Source: Mycobacterium sp. GA-2829 (GTDB taxonomy: Bacteria; Actinomycetota; Actinomycetes; Mycobacteriales; Mycobacteriaceae). From it: DNA of 64,000 bases. A program made the position numbers and the translations under genes. The first letter of the stretch is position 1, and each line of letters starts with the position of its first letter. The notes under the pieces were generated by a model. It did not search any database. It saw only the letters and a list, made by a program, of their open reading frames with translations, and was not told the origin of the DNA. The stretch lies in NCBI RefSeq assembly GCF_001499965.1, contig NZ_LQIT01000005.1:1-64000 (forward strand), in the 5' to 3' direction. Below, piece by piece: positions 24,748 through 34,028 of this stretch.

Positions 24748-25971
24748 ATGCCCACCGCCTTCCGCTACCCGCCCACCGGCCGCCGCGCCCGACTGGTCGG
24801 GAGCGCGCGGAAGCTCGGCATCGACCTGCTGCCGGATGCGGTGACGGCGCAGAGGTTCATCGACGGCCTCGAGCACGGCGATCCCACCGCCGAACGCTTC
24901 GTCGCCGAGACCTACCATGGCGAGCTCGGCGCCCGGAAGGCCCGCGAACTCGTCGAGAAGGCGCAGCGCGACGGCATCGACACCATCGACGACGCCCCGG
25001 CCTCCATGCGCGCACTCTTCGAGGAGTTCGAGCAACGACCCGACTGGCTCGACCCCGACCTCCTCGAACAGGGCGCCGCCGTGTGGCGGCGCTGGGCCTA
25101 CGCCCTCGGCGCGCTCGGCAACGCCGGCACCAACGACACCTACACCGAGGGCTGGCTCGCCGTCCCGCTATCCCTGTCCGGCGGGTACGCCGGCGACCGG
25201 GCGCTGCACCGCTACCTCGAGACCTCGCGGTGGTGGATCGAGGTGTGCCGCCCCGCTGCGCTGCTCACGCCGAACTCCCCCGCCCGCAACATCTCTCTGC
25301 ACGTACGGATCATGCACGTGAGCGTCCGCGACCGCGTCAAACAGCACCCCGAGTGGGATGCCGAGCGCTGGGGCCTGCCGATCAGCCAGTCCGCCATGCT
25401 GCTCACCCTGCTCGGCGGCAGCGTCGCCCCCGCCCTCGGCCTGTTCGGCCTCGGACACCTCACCTCCCCACACGAGATGCGCGCCGTGCTGCACTTCAAC
25501 CGCTACTGCGGGCACCTCGTCGGTGTCCGCTGCGACGGCTACTTCCCCGAAACGGTCGCCGACGCCTGGCGCATCCTGTTCCTCGCCGACTCCGCCCGCA
25601 GCTACGACAGTGCAAGCTGCGGAACCGAACTCGTCGAATCCTTCGTCCCCGCCTTCGAACCCACACCCACACACCGCGGCCTGCAACGCTTAAGAGCCGA
25701 GTACCACTACCGCGTCCAGGCCGGCTACCTCGGCCTCTACATGTTGCCGTGGAACCGGCGCCGCTACCGGCTGCCGTCCGCGCTGCCCGGTATCGCGTTG
25801 CTGCTCGCGAAGGCCCCGATGATCGCCGCCCTCGAACTGGCCCGCCGCGTCAGCCCGGCGATCGACTGCCGGTGGCAGGAAGCCAACCTCGCCAGGTGGG
25901 AGCGCTGGCTGGAGTGGCAGTCCGCCGGCAAGAAAGCGACCTTCGAAGCCGCCGCACCCCTGCGTCGGTAG
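24748..25971 (+). CDS. DUF2236 (MpaB/latex-clearing-type) oxygenase
   Basis: 407 residues without signal peptide. Sequence features such as the DGIDTIDDAPASMRALFEE region, LGALGNAGTNDTYTEGW and NISLHVRIMHVSVRDRVKQH belong to the oxygenase MpaB/rubber-oxygenase catalytic domain family (DUF2236), alpha-helical haem proteins of which the latex-clearing protein is the known example. Conserved His and Arg residues in VRIMHVSVRDRV are candidate haem contacts. AGGAGG abuts the ATG directly, which is unusually close; either the mRNA is nearly leaderless or translation starts inefficiently. Substrate unknown. Confidence 0.83.
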   Translation: MPTAFRYPPTGRRARLVGSARKLGIDLLPDAVTAQRFIDGLEHGDPTAERFVAETYHGELGARKARELVEKAQRDGIDTIDDAPASMRALFEEFEQRPDWLDPDLLEQGAAVWRRWAYALGALGNAGTNDTYTEGWLAVPLSLSGGYAGDRALHRYLETSRWWIEVCRPAALLTPNSPARNISLHVRIMHVSVRDRVKQHPEWDAERWGLPISQSAMLLTLLGGSVAPALGLFGLGHLTSPHEMRAVLHFNRYCGHLVGVRCDGYFPETVADAWRILFLADSARSYDSASCGTELVESFVPAFEPTPTHRGLQRLRAEYHYRVQAGYLGLYMLPWNRRRYRLPSALPGIALLLAKAPMIAALELARRVSPAIDCRWQEANLARWERWLEWQSAGKKATFEAAAPLRR

Positions 25972-26150
25972 AGGAGTGATCTCGCTCACCGAACGGAAGC
26001 CGACCTCCGACATACGAGCACGTCAGACCAGCGCACAGCGCGAATCAAGGCCTCCCACAGCACTTTCCCAGGACTGACCGTCTGAAGACGCCCGTTACTC
26101 CTGGTGGCAGCGCGCCCACGCCGCCGCACCGAACGTCCTCGGGAGACACC

Positions 26151-29100
26151 ATGTCCACTCCAGACAACGAGCAGCTTGTCCGCCGCCTCGAGCAGTTGAC
26201 CGCCACCGACGCACAACTGATTGCCGCGCAACCGGATCCGAACGTCACCGACGCCATCAGCCGGCCCGATGCGCGGCTGGTCGATGTCATGCGCACCGTC
26301 ATGACCGAGTACGCCGACCGGCCCGCGCTGGGCCACCGCGCCGTCGAGTTCGTCACCGACGCCTCCGGTCGCACCGTCGCCGATCTGCAGCCCCGCTTCG
26401 ACACCCTCACCTACGCCGAGACCTGGACGCGGGTGCGGTCGCTGGCGCACGCACTGATCGACCACCCCGTCCGGCCCGGCGACCGGGTCGCGACGCTCGG
26501 CTTCACCAGCGCCGACTACGCCGTCATCGACATGGCCGTCGCCCTCGCCGGTGCCGTCGCGGTGCCGCTGCAGACCAGCGCACCCCTGACGCAACTGCAC
26601 CCCATCGTGGTCGAATCCGCCCCCGTGGTGATCCTGTCGAGCATCGACGACCTCGCCGACGCGACCGAACTCGCCCTCAAGGCGCACGCCCCGGAACGCG
26701 TGATCGTGTTCGACTACCACCCGCAGATCGACGACCACCGCGACGCGTTCACCGCAGCCGCCGAACGCCTCCACGGCATCCCGCTCGAAACCCTTGACGA
26801 CGTCATCGCCCAAGGCGCCCAACTCCTCGACGAGCGGGAGCCCGACGCTGGCCACCTCGAGGACCTACGCCTGCTGGTCTACACCTCCGGCAGCACCGGC
26901 GCCCCGAAGGGCGCGATGTACCCCGACCGGCTGATGGTCAACACATGGCGCGGCTGGTTCGCCGCCGACCGCGACCTCGACGGCGTGCTCCCGGCGATCA
27001 GCCTCGTCTTCATGCCGCTGAGCCACGTGATGGGCCGCGTCGTCCTCTACGGCACCCTGGGCTCCGGCGGCACCGCCTACTTCACCGCGCGCAGCGACCT
27101 GTCGACGCTGCTCGACGACCTCGCGCTGGTCCGCCCGACGCGCCTGGACTTCGTGCCTCGCATCTGGGAGATGTTGTTCCAGGAGGTGCAGAGCCGCGGC
27201 GGGACGGGCGACGACCTCCTCGGGGGCCGGCAGCTGTTCGCGATGACCGGATCCGCGCCGACCTCGCCCGAGCTACGGCAGTGGGCCGAGGACTTCACCG
27301 GCGTACACGTGGTCGACGGGTACGGCTCGACCGAGGGCGGCATCCTCCTGATCGACGGCGAGGTCCAGCGGCCCGCCGTGAGCGACTACAAGCTGGTCGA
27401 CGTGCCCGACCTTGGCTACTTCACCACCGACCGGCCCCACCCACGCGGCGAATTGTTCATCAAGTCAACCAATCTCATCCCCGGCTACTACAAGCGGCCC
27501 GAGGTCACCGCCGAGCTGTTCGACGCCGACGGCTGGTACCACACCGGCGACGTGATGGCCCAGATCGGCCCCGACCGACTCGAGTACGTCGACCGCCGCA
27601 ACAACGTGCTCAAGCTGTCGCAGGGTGAGTTCGTCACCGTGTCGAGGCTGGAGGCGGCCTACGGGGGACATCCGGCGATCCGGCAGATCTTCGTCTACGG
27701 CAACAGCGCCCGCTCCTACGTGCTGGCCGTCATCGTGCCGACCGACGTCTCCGCGAGCAAGACACACTTGGCCGAGGCGTTGCAGAGCGTGGCCAAAGAC
27801 GCTGGGCTGCAGTCCTTCGAGATCCCGCGGGACTTCCTCGTCGAGACCGAGCCGTTCACGCTGGAGAACGGATTGCTCACCGGCATCCGGAAACTGGCCC
27901 GCCCGCAACTCAAACAGCACTACGGGCCCGCGCTCGAACAGCTCTACGCCGACCTCGCCGAGGGGCAGGCCGACGTGCTGCGCGAACTGCGGACCACCGG
28001 CGCCGACGGCCCCGCCCTGCAGACCGTCGTCCGCGCCGCGGAAGCGCTGCTCGGCACCACCGCGGCGGCCCCGGACACCGCGTTCACCGACCTAGGCGGA
28101 GACTCGTTGTCCGCGTTGACGTTCGGCAACCTGCTGCGCGACATCTTCGGTGTCGACGTGCCGGTCGGGGTGATCGTCAGCCCGGCCAGCGACCTCGCGA
28201 CCATCGCCGCCTACATCGAGAACCAGCGCACCGGCACCGCGAAGCGCCCGACCTACGACGCCGTCCACGGCCGCGACGCGACCGAGGTGCACGCCCGGGA
28301 CCTGACGCTGGACAAGTTCCTCGACGACGCGACGCTGACGAACGCCCGAGCGCTGCCCGACCCGAGCAGCGAGATCCGCACGGTGCTGCTCACCGGCGCC
28401 ACCGGCTTCCTCGGCCGCTACCTCGCGCTGCACTGGCTCGAGCGCATGCACCTCGTCGGCGGGAAGGTGATCGCACTGGTCCGCGCGAAGGACGACGACG
28501 CCGCCCGCGCCCGCCTCGACGCCACGTTCGGGTCCGATCCGCAACTGCTCGCCCACTACCGCGCGCTCGCCGGAGAGCACCTCGAGGTGCTGGCCGGCGA
28601 CAAGGGGGAGGCCGACCTCGGCCTGACCCGCGCGACGTGGCAGCGGCTGGCGGACACCGTCGACCTGATCGTGGACCCCGCCGCGCTGGTGAACCACGTG
28701 CTGCCCTACCGCGAGCTGTTCGGGCCCAACGTCGTCGGCACCGCGGAGCTGATCCGGTTGGCGCTGACCACGCGGATCAAACCGTTGGTGTACGTCTCGA
28801 CGATCGGGGTGGCCGAGGGCATCGCACCGGGCCGCTTCGTCGAGGACGCCGACATCCGCGAGATCAGCCCCACCCGCGCGGTCGACGACAGCTACGCCAA
28901 CGGCTACGGCAACAGCAAGTGGGCCGGTGAGGTGCTGCTGCGCGAGGCCCACGACCTGGCCGGGCTGCCGGTGTCGGTGTTCCGCTGCGACATGATCATG
29001 GCCGACACCACCTACGCCGGACAGCTCAACGTGCCGGACATGTTCACCCGCCTGCTCTTCAGCCTCGTCGCGACGGGGATCGCGCCGAACTCGTTCTACG

Positions 29101-29567
29101 AGCTCGACGCGGGCGGCAGCCGCCAGCGCGCCCACTACGACGGGCTGCCGGTGGAGTTCATCGCCGATGCGATCTCCACGATCGGGGCGAGCGTGGTCGA
29201 CGGGTTCGAGACCTTCCACGTGATGAACCCCCACGACGATGCGATCAGCCTGGACACGTTCGTCGACTGGATCGTCGAGGCGGGCTACCCGATCGTGCGG
29301 GTGCCGGGCGGCTACGCGGCGTGGTTGGAGCGGTTCGACACCGCGCTGCGGGCGCTGCCGGAGCGGCAACGCCAGGCGTCGCTGCTGCCGTTGATTCACA
29401 ACTACCAGCGGCCCGAACACCCGGTGAACGGCTCGCTGGCGCCGGCCGACCACTTCCGCGCCGCGGTGCAGGACGCCAAGATCGGGCCGGACAAGGACAT
29501 CCCCCATGTCACCGCGCCGGTGATCCTCAAGTACCTCTCCGACCTGCAGTTGCTCGGGCTGCTGTGA
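26151..29567 (+). CDS. car: Carboxylic acid reductase (adenylation-thiolation-reductase)
   Basis: 1138 residues with the complete CAR layout. The adenylation domain carries YTSGSTGAPKGAMYP (about 243-257) and DGYGSTEGG (about 387), and GWYHTGDV downstream. The carrier domain has GGDSLSALTF with the phosphopantetheine serine near 652. The reductase domain begins with LLTGATGFLGRYL (about 745) and contains the short-chain-reductase pair in YGNSKWAGE (about 919-927). The enzyme activates a carboxylic acid with ATP, loads it on the phosphopantetheine arm and reduces it with NADPH to the aldehyde. It needs a phosphopantetheinyl transferase encoded elsewhere. ATG start; the 179-base upstream gap holds its promoter. 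The natural substrate is not evident; fatty or aromatic acids are typical for the family. Confidence 0.95.
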   Translation: MSTPDNEQLVRRLEQLTATDAQLIAAQPDPNVTDAISRPDARLVDVMRTVMTEYADRPALGHRAVEFVTDASGRTVADLQPRFDTLTYAETWTRVRSLAHALIDHPVRPGDRVATLGFTSADYAVIDMAVALAGAVAVPLQTSAPLTQLHPIVVESAPVVILSSIDDLADATELALKAHAPERVIVFDYHPQIDDHRDAFTAAAERLHGIPLETLDDVIAQGAQLLDEREPDAGHLEDLRLLVYTSGSTGAPKGAMYPDRLMVNTWRGWFAADRDLDGVLPAISLVFMPLSHVMGRVVLYGTLGSGGTAYFTARSDLSTLLDDLALVRPTRLDFVPRIWEMLFQEVQSRGGTGDDLLGGRQLFAMTGSAPTSPELRQWAEDFTGVHVVDGYGSTEGGILLIDGEVQRPAVSDYKLVDVPDLGYFTTDRPHPRGELFIKSTNLIPGYYKRPEVTAELFDADGWYHTGDVMAQIGPDRLEYVDRRNNVLKLSQGEFVTVSRLEAAYGGHPAIRQIFVYGNSARSYVLAVIVPTDVSASKTHLAEALQSVAKDAGLQSFEIPRDFLVETEPFTLENGLLTGIRKLARPQLKQHYGPALEQLYADLAEGQADVLRELRTTGADGPALQTVVRAAEALLGTTAAAPDTAFTDLGGDSLSALTFGNLLRDIFGVDVPVGVIVSPASDLATIAAYIENQRTGTAKRPTYDAVHGRDATEVHARDLTLDKFLDDATLTNARALPDPSSEIRTVLLTGATGFLGRYLALHWLERMHLVGGKVIALVRAKDDDAARARLDATFGSDPQLLAHYRALAGEHLEVLAGDKGEADLGLTRATWQRLADTVDLIVDPAALVNHVLPYRELFGPNVVGTAELIRLALTTRIKPLVYVSTIGVAEGIAPGRFVEDADIREISPTRAVDDSYANGYGNSKWAGEVLLREAHDLAGLPVSVFRCDMIMADTTYAGQLNVPDMFTRLLFSLVATGIAPNSFYELDAGGSRQRAHYDGLPVEFIADAISTIGASVVDGFETFHVMNPHDDAISLDTFVDWIVEAGYPIVRVPGGYAAWLERFDTALRALPERQRQASLLPLIHNYQRPEHPVNGSLAPADHFRAAVQDAKIGPDKDIPHVTAPVILKYLSDLQLLGLL

Positions 29568-29628
29568 GAGCCGGCGGCCGGTCGCGCAAAGCCGCACGAC
29601 CGGCCGTCTACCGTCCTACCGTGGTGTC

Positions 29629-30102
29629 ATGGCCGAATCCATCGATGTCGCCCACCCGCCGCAGGCACTGCTCTCCGTCGTCAACCCCGTGCTCCGCACC
29701 GCCCTGCGCACGCCGCTGGGGTCGGCGCTCAAACAGTTCATGGTCGTCAGCTTCACCGGGCGCAAGACCGGCCGCCGGTTCTCGGTGCCGGTCAGCGCCC
29801 ACCACCTCGACGGTGACCTCTACGTCATCCTCGAGGCGAAGTGGAAGTACAACTTCCGCGACGGCGCCCCCGCCGAGGTCCTGCACAACGGACGCACCAC
29901 CCATATGCGGGGCGAGCTGATCACCGAGCCCGACACCGTCGCCGACATCGTGCACCGGGTCGCGAGCAACTACGGCGCCAAGAAGGCGCAGCAGACCATG
30001 GGGATCAAGTTCCGCGACAACACCGTCCCGTCGAGAGGCGAATTTTATGCTGCGGCAACGCGTCTCGGGATCGCCGCGATCCGGCTCGCTCCAGCGACGT
30101 GA
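29629..30102 (+). CDS. Deazaflavin (F420)-dependent nitroreductase-family protein
   Basis: 157 residues with a split beta-barrel pattern: FMVVSFTGRKTGRRFSVPVS followed by LYVILEAKWKYNFRDGAPAE. This matches the Ddn-like deazaflavin-dependent reductase family common in mycobacteria, which use F420H2 to reduce quinones or other substrates. The C-terminal part (KKAQQTMGIKFRDNTVPSR) is less typical. The gene follows car by 61 bases and its stop overlaps the PPK2 start by four bases. Substrate cannot be told from sequence. Confidence 0.8.
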   Translation: MAESIDVAHPPQALLSVVNPVLRTALRTPLGSALKQFMVVSFTGRKTGRRFSVPVSAHHLDGDLYVILEAKWKYNFRDGAPAEVLHNGRTTHMRGELITEPDTVADIVHRVASNYGAKKAQQTMGIKFRDNTVPSRGEFYAAATRLGIAAIRLAPAT

Positions 30103-30977
30103 CCGAGATCGACCTCGACGCGTTGGCGACGCCCGACCACGGCTACACCGTCCGCGACGACGATGACGACGACCCCGTGCTGCTCGACCGCGCCGGCAAC
30201 CCGGTCGAAACCTGGCGTGAGCGCTATCCGTATGACGAGCGGATGCCGCGCGCCGACTACGAGTGGCACAAGCGCAAACTGCAGATCGAGCTGCTCAAGC
30301 TGCAGCGCTGGAGCAAGCGCACCGGCGCCCGCCACGTCATCCTCTGCGAAGGCCGGGACGCCGCCGGCAAGGGCGGCACGATCCAGCGGTTCATGGAACA
30401 CCTCAACCCCCGTTACGCCCGCACGGTGGCGCTCGAGAAGCCGACCGAGCAGGAGAAGTCGCAGTGGTACTTCCAGCGCTATGTGCGGCATCTACCGACC
30501 GCCGGGGAGATCGTGCTGTTCGACCGGTCCTGGTACAACCGCGCAGGCGTCGAGCGGGTGATGGGCTTCGCGACCGAGGAGCAGCAGGCGGTGTTCATGC
30601 GGCAGGCACCGCTCTTTGAGGAGATGCTCGTCGACGACGGACTGCATCTGACGAAGTTCTGGTTCTCGGTGTCCCCGTCCGAACAGCGCACCCGCTTCGC
30701 GATCCGGCTCGTCGACCCGCTGCGGCACTGGAAGTTCTCCGACATGGACATCGAGGCCGCGCGGCGGTGGGACGACTACACCCGCGCCAAGGAGGACATG
30801 TTCCTGGCCACCGACACCGACCACGCGCCGTGGATCGTCGTCAACACCAACGACAAGAAGCGCGGGCGCCTCAACGCCATGCGGTTCCTGCTGTCCAAGT
30901 TCGACTACGACGACAAGGACGCCGCCGTCGTCGGGGAGCCGGACCCGCTGATCGTGGGCCGCGCGCTGGAGGATTAA
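30099..30977 (+). CDS. ppk2: Polyphosphate kinase 2 (PPK2)
   Basis: 292 residues. The catalytic domain has the Walker A GRDAAGKGG (about 85-93), EKPTEQEKSQWYFQRYV and the Walker B/lid signature LFDRSWYNRAGVERVMGF, and ends with WIVVNTNDKKRGRLNAMR. These are diagnostic for PPK2 enzymes, which transfer phosphate between polyphosphate and nucleotides, often making GTP or ATP from polyphosphate. The acidic N-terminus (RDDDDDDPVLLD) is typical of the family. The GTG start overlaps the reductase stop (GTGA). The stop overlaps the stop of the convergent cyclase gene. Confidence 0.93.
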   Translation: MTEIDLDALATPDHGYTVRDDDDDDPVLLDRAGNPVETWRERYPYDERMPRADYEWHKRKLQIELLKLQRWSKRTGARHVILCEGRDAAGKGGTIQRFMEHLNPRYARTVALEKPTEQEKSQWYFQRYVRHLPTAGEIVLFDRSWYNRAGVERVMGFATEEQQAVFMRQAPLFEEMLVDDGLHLTKFWFSVSPSEQRTRFAIRLVDPLRHWKFSDMDIEAARRWDDYTRAKEDMFLATDTDHAPWIVVNTNDKKRGRLNAMRFLLSKFDYDDKDAAVVGEPDPLIVGRALED

Positions 30978-32338
30978 TCCCGCACCGCGAACACCGGCCA
31001 GCGCTGCGGGACACCCTTGAGTTCGTGCTGTCCCCGGTCGGCGAACGCGATCTGCGAGCCGAGCACCAACGGCGGCACCACCCCGGACACCAACACCTCC
31101 CCCGGCGCCGCGAGCCCCATGATCCGCGCGGCGATGTGCACCGCGATCCCGTGCACATCGCCGTCGGCCATCTCCACCTCACCGGTGTGCAACCCGGTCC
31201 GAACGGTCAGTCCGAGTTCGGCGGCCCCTTCGTGAATCCGTCTGGCGCACTGGATCGCTCGCGCGGGACCGTCGAACGTCGCGAGCGCCCCGTCGCCGGT
31301 GAACTTCACGACAACCCCGCGCGCACCGGTCACCTCGCGCTCGACCACCCGGTCATGAGCGGCGAGCAGCGCCGTCCACTCCCCGTCCCCGAGCGCGGCG
31401 GCCAACTCCGTCGACCCCACGATGTCGGTGAACAGCACCGTCGACAGCACCCGGTTGGACTGCGGCGCCGCCCGGCCGCCGGTGATGAACGACTCGATCT
31501 CGTCGAGCACCCGCCCCGCATCCCCGGCGAACCACGCGTTGTCGTCGCCGTCGAGTTCGACGCGCTTGGCCCGCGCCATCCGCGCCGCCATGTCCACCGC
31601 GTGCTGACGCCGGATGTGCCGGTCGCCGCTGCGGTGCAGCAGCAACGCCGGCGCCTGGATGCTGCCGAGTGCGGGCCGAATGTCGGTGCGCAGGAACAGG
31701 TCCAAAATCGCCCGAAAGTGCGCGGGTCCACCGGCCAACCGCTCGTTGCGCGCCCACCAACGGCGCTTGGCCGCATCCCCCGACCAGCTCGGCGCCAGCT
31801 GATCGACCAGCGCACCGGAGCCCACCGCACGTTCGGCGGCCTCGAGGTAGCGCGCCAGCGCCGGCTCCGGCATCCCGAACGGGTGATCCGGGCCGCGGAC
31901 GTACCGCGCGAACGGGTTGGTCAACACCAGCGACCGCACCCGGTGCGGATGGCTGGCCGCGAGCAGGATCGCCGACAGCCCCGATTCGGACATTCCGAAC
32001 ACCGACGCCGCATCGCTACCCACGGCGTCGAGCACCGTCAGCAGGCCGTCGGCCCAGGACTGCATGGCCGGCCGGTCGCGAATCGGCACCGCATCCGAAC
32101 TCCCGGTGCCGAGCAGGTCGGTCAGGATCAGCCGGCTGAACGACGCCAGGTGGCGTAGCTGCGCGGCGACGGTCGGGTCGTCCCACAGCAGGTCGATCGG
32201 GAACGTCGCGGTCGGCACGAACAGCAGGTCGGGGCCGGCACCGCCGACCCCGCCTGAACCGTCGGCACCGCCGACAACCTGATACGCGAGGTGGCTGTCG
32301 CCATCCCGCGCGTACAGCGTCTCCGGCGCGGAGACCAT
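30974..32338 (-). CDS. Alpha/beta-hydrolase fused to class III adenylate/guanylate cyclase
   Basis: 454 residues. Residues 1-285 form an alpha/beta-hydrolase (GMSESGLSAIL as nucleophile elbow, LLLHRSGDRHIRRQ before the Asp region, but no clear catalytic His). Residues 300-454 are a class III cyclase: STVLFTDIVGSTELA carries the first metal Asp, GVVVKFTGDGALATFDGP the second, and VRTGLHTGEVE follows. This fusion is a known mycobacterial architecture in which the hydrolase half is thought to be a sensor. Product would be cAMP or cGMP. Stops of this gene and ppk2 overlap, so transcripts converge. Class III cyclases work as dimers. Confidence 0.88.
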   Translation of the reverse strand: MVSAPETLYARDGDSHLAYQVVGGADGSGGVGGAGPDLLFVPTATFPIDLLWDDPTVAAQLRHLASFSRLILTDLLGTGSSDAVPIRDRPAMQSWADGLLTVLDAVGSDAASVFGMSESGLSAILLAASHPHRVRSLVLTNPFARYVRGPDHPFGMPEPALARYLEAAERAVGSGALVDQLAPSWSGDAAKRRWWARNERLAGGPAHFRAILDLFLRTDIRPALGSIQAPALLLHRSGDRHIRRQHAVDMAARMARAKRVELDGDDNAWFAGDAGRVLDEIESFITGGRAAPQSNRVLSTVLFTDIVGSTELAAALGDGEWTALLAAHDRVVEREVTGARGVVVKFTGDGALATFDGPARAIQCARRIHEGAAELGLTVRTGLHTGEVEMADGDVHGIAVHIAARIMGLAAPGEVLVSGVVPPLVLGSQIAFADRGQHELKGVPQRWPVFAVRD

Positions 32339-32476
32339 GGCACGAGCATGGCACGGCGATCCCCCGCGGGGAACTACACCTCGGCGTACCGCCGCACCAG
32401 CGTCGGGGCAGCTGTGGCGCCCGCAACACGGCAGCGAGCCAGGGCGCCATCTGCGCGATATGGGAGCCTTTGGACA

Positions 32477-32563
32477 TGACGAGGTCGACCGCGCTCCGGA
32501 ACGGGATGGCCTACACCCGCTTCGGCAATGGGCTGCTGGCTGAGCGCCCTAGCGACCGGTGAT
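32477..32563 (+). pseudogene. Possible remnant of an alpha/beta-hydrolase N-terminus
   Basis: A 28-codon frame from ATG 32477 reads MTRSTALRNGMAYTRFGNG and then leaves any recognisable pattern before its TGA. The start resembles the N-terminus of small alpha/beta-hydrolases. The rest of such a gene is absent, so this may be a scar of a deletion. The flanking 32339-32566 holds nothing else I can assign. Weak evidence. Confidence 0.25.
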
Positions 32564-32566
32564 CGC

Positions 32567-33997
32567 GTGAACCCGGAGGGCACCGCCCCCCAAATCGATT
32601 CGCGCCGGGCGAAACTGGCCGGCCACGCTGCTGAGCAGATCATCGCCGACGTCGTCGAACTGGGCTGGCCGGTCGGTCGGGTGCTGGGCTCGGAGAGCGA
32701 ACTGCTGGCTCGGTACGGCGTGAGCCGCGCAGTACTGCGGGAGGCGGTCCGGCTCGTCGAACACCAGCGGGTGGCCCGCATGCGGCGCGGCAAAGGAGGC
32801 GGTCTGGTGATCGACGAACCCGACGTGGACGCCGTGGTCGGATCGGCCGTCATCTACCTCCTGCGTGTCGGCGCCACCCTCGACGAGATCTTGGACACCA
32901 TGATCCTGCTCGGGGAACTGGCAGCCGAGATCGCCTCCCAGCGCGTCACCGAGGCCGACATCGCCACCATCCGCGGAACCCTCGAGCGCGAAACGACGGG
33001 CACGATCTCGAACCTCCTCCTGCTGCACATCCACCTCGCAGAACTGACCGCGAACCCGATCCTTGAACTATTCGTCGAGACTCTCACCCGGGTGGCGAAA
33101 CTCCACTTCAACGCCGCCGACGCTCTGCCCGCGGATTTCGACGGTGAGGTGGGCCGCGCGCGCGCCGACATCGCCACGGCGATCCTGACCAACAACGCGG
33201 GACTGGCCCGTGAGCGGATGCAGCGGCACCTGCGCGCCGAGGCCGACTTCATCCGGCGCCAGCCCGCGACCGTGCAGCACGTCGACCCCGCGGTCGCCCT
33301 GGCCGGGAGGCTGGGCGTGAAACGGGGCGAGGCCCTCGCACGGCAGATCTTCACCGAGATCGTGCAGACCGGCGCCCAACCTGGGACATTCATCGGCTCT
33401 GAGGCCGCGCTGATGTCGGCCCACCGCGCCAGCCGTGCCGTCGTCCGCGAGGCGATCCGCATTCTGGAGTACCACCGGATCGCGGTGACGCGCCGTGGCC
33501 CCGGCGGCGGGTTGTTCGTCACCGAACCGGACATCTTGGCAGTGGTCGACCTCATGGCGATTTATCTGCGACGTCGCGGCGTTGCCACCCGCCATATCGG
33601 CGTGCTGCGCACGGGCTTGGAACTCGCGGTCGTCGAACGAGCCACCACCCGGCTGCGCGAAAGCACTCACGACACCGCCGCCGTCGAGCAGGCCCTGCGG
33701 GCCGAGTCCGAACAAGGCATGGCGTCGGCGTTCGGCCACCGCGTGGACTTTCACTCGGTCCTGGCCGCGCTGACCGGCAACCGGGCGCTGCAACTGCTAC
33801 ACGGCGTCACGATGCACGTGGGCTGGCAGTTCTTCACCCGCTTCGCCGCCGACTACCCTGGCATCTCCGAAACCCCGTTGGCGACAGCCGGTCCCGCGCA
33901 CGAAGGGATTGCGGAGGCCCTGTTGGCCGGGGACGCCGAACTCGCAGTGATGCGGATGCGGGCGTACATGGCCGAGACCGCCCAGGGAACCCGTTGA
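32567..33997 (+). CDS. Tandem-duplicated GntR/FadR-type regulator
   Basis: About 476 residues made of two GntR-type halves. Each has a winged helix and an FCD-like ligand domain: half one carries [20 protein letters not shown] and [17 protein letters not shown]; half two carries [20 protein letters not shown] and [17 protein letters not shown]. One polypeptide would therefore mimic a GntR dimer. GTG at 32567 is preferred because it begins just before the conserved part; ATG 32528 would add 13 residues. Ribosome sites are weak for both. It lies just upstream of the type III PKS operon, which it may control. Ligand unknown; FCD domains usually bind small organic acids. Confidence 0.82.
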   Translation: MNPEGTAPQIDSRRAKLAGHAAEQIIADVVELGWPVGRVLGSESELLARYGVSRAVLREAVRLVEHQRVARMRRGKGGGLVIDEPDVDAVVGSAVIYLLRVGATLDEILDTMILLGELAAEIASQRVTEADIATIRGTLERETTGTISNLLLLHIHLAELTANPILELFVETLTRVAKLHFNAADALPADFDGEVGRARADIATAILTNNAGLARERMQRHLRAEADFIRRQPATVQHVDPAVALAGRLGVKRGEALARQIFTEIVQTGAQPGTFIGSEAALMSAHRASRAVVREAIRILEYHRIAVTRRGPGGGLFVTEPDILAVVDLMAIYLRRRGVATRHIGVLRTGLELAVVERATTRLRESTHDTAAVEQALRAESEQGMASAFGHRVDFHSVLAALTGNRALQLLHGVTMHVGWQFFTRFAADYPGISETPLATAGPAHEGIAEALLAGDAELAVMRMRAYMAETAQGTR

Positions 33998-34028
33998 ACC
34001 GATCCGTGCGCCCGCTCGTATCCCATGT

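Noticed and set aside
28092..29597. A 501-codon minus-strand frame in the carboxylic acid reductase reductase domain
   Set aside because: Antisense to an intact reductase domain; composition typical of a shadow frame.
32339..32477. Minus-strand start MSKGSHIAQMAPWLAAVLRA near 32477
   Set aside because: Protein-like for about 20 residues, then the frame loses coding character; could be a decayed gene end but not callable.
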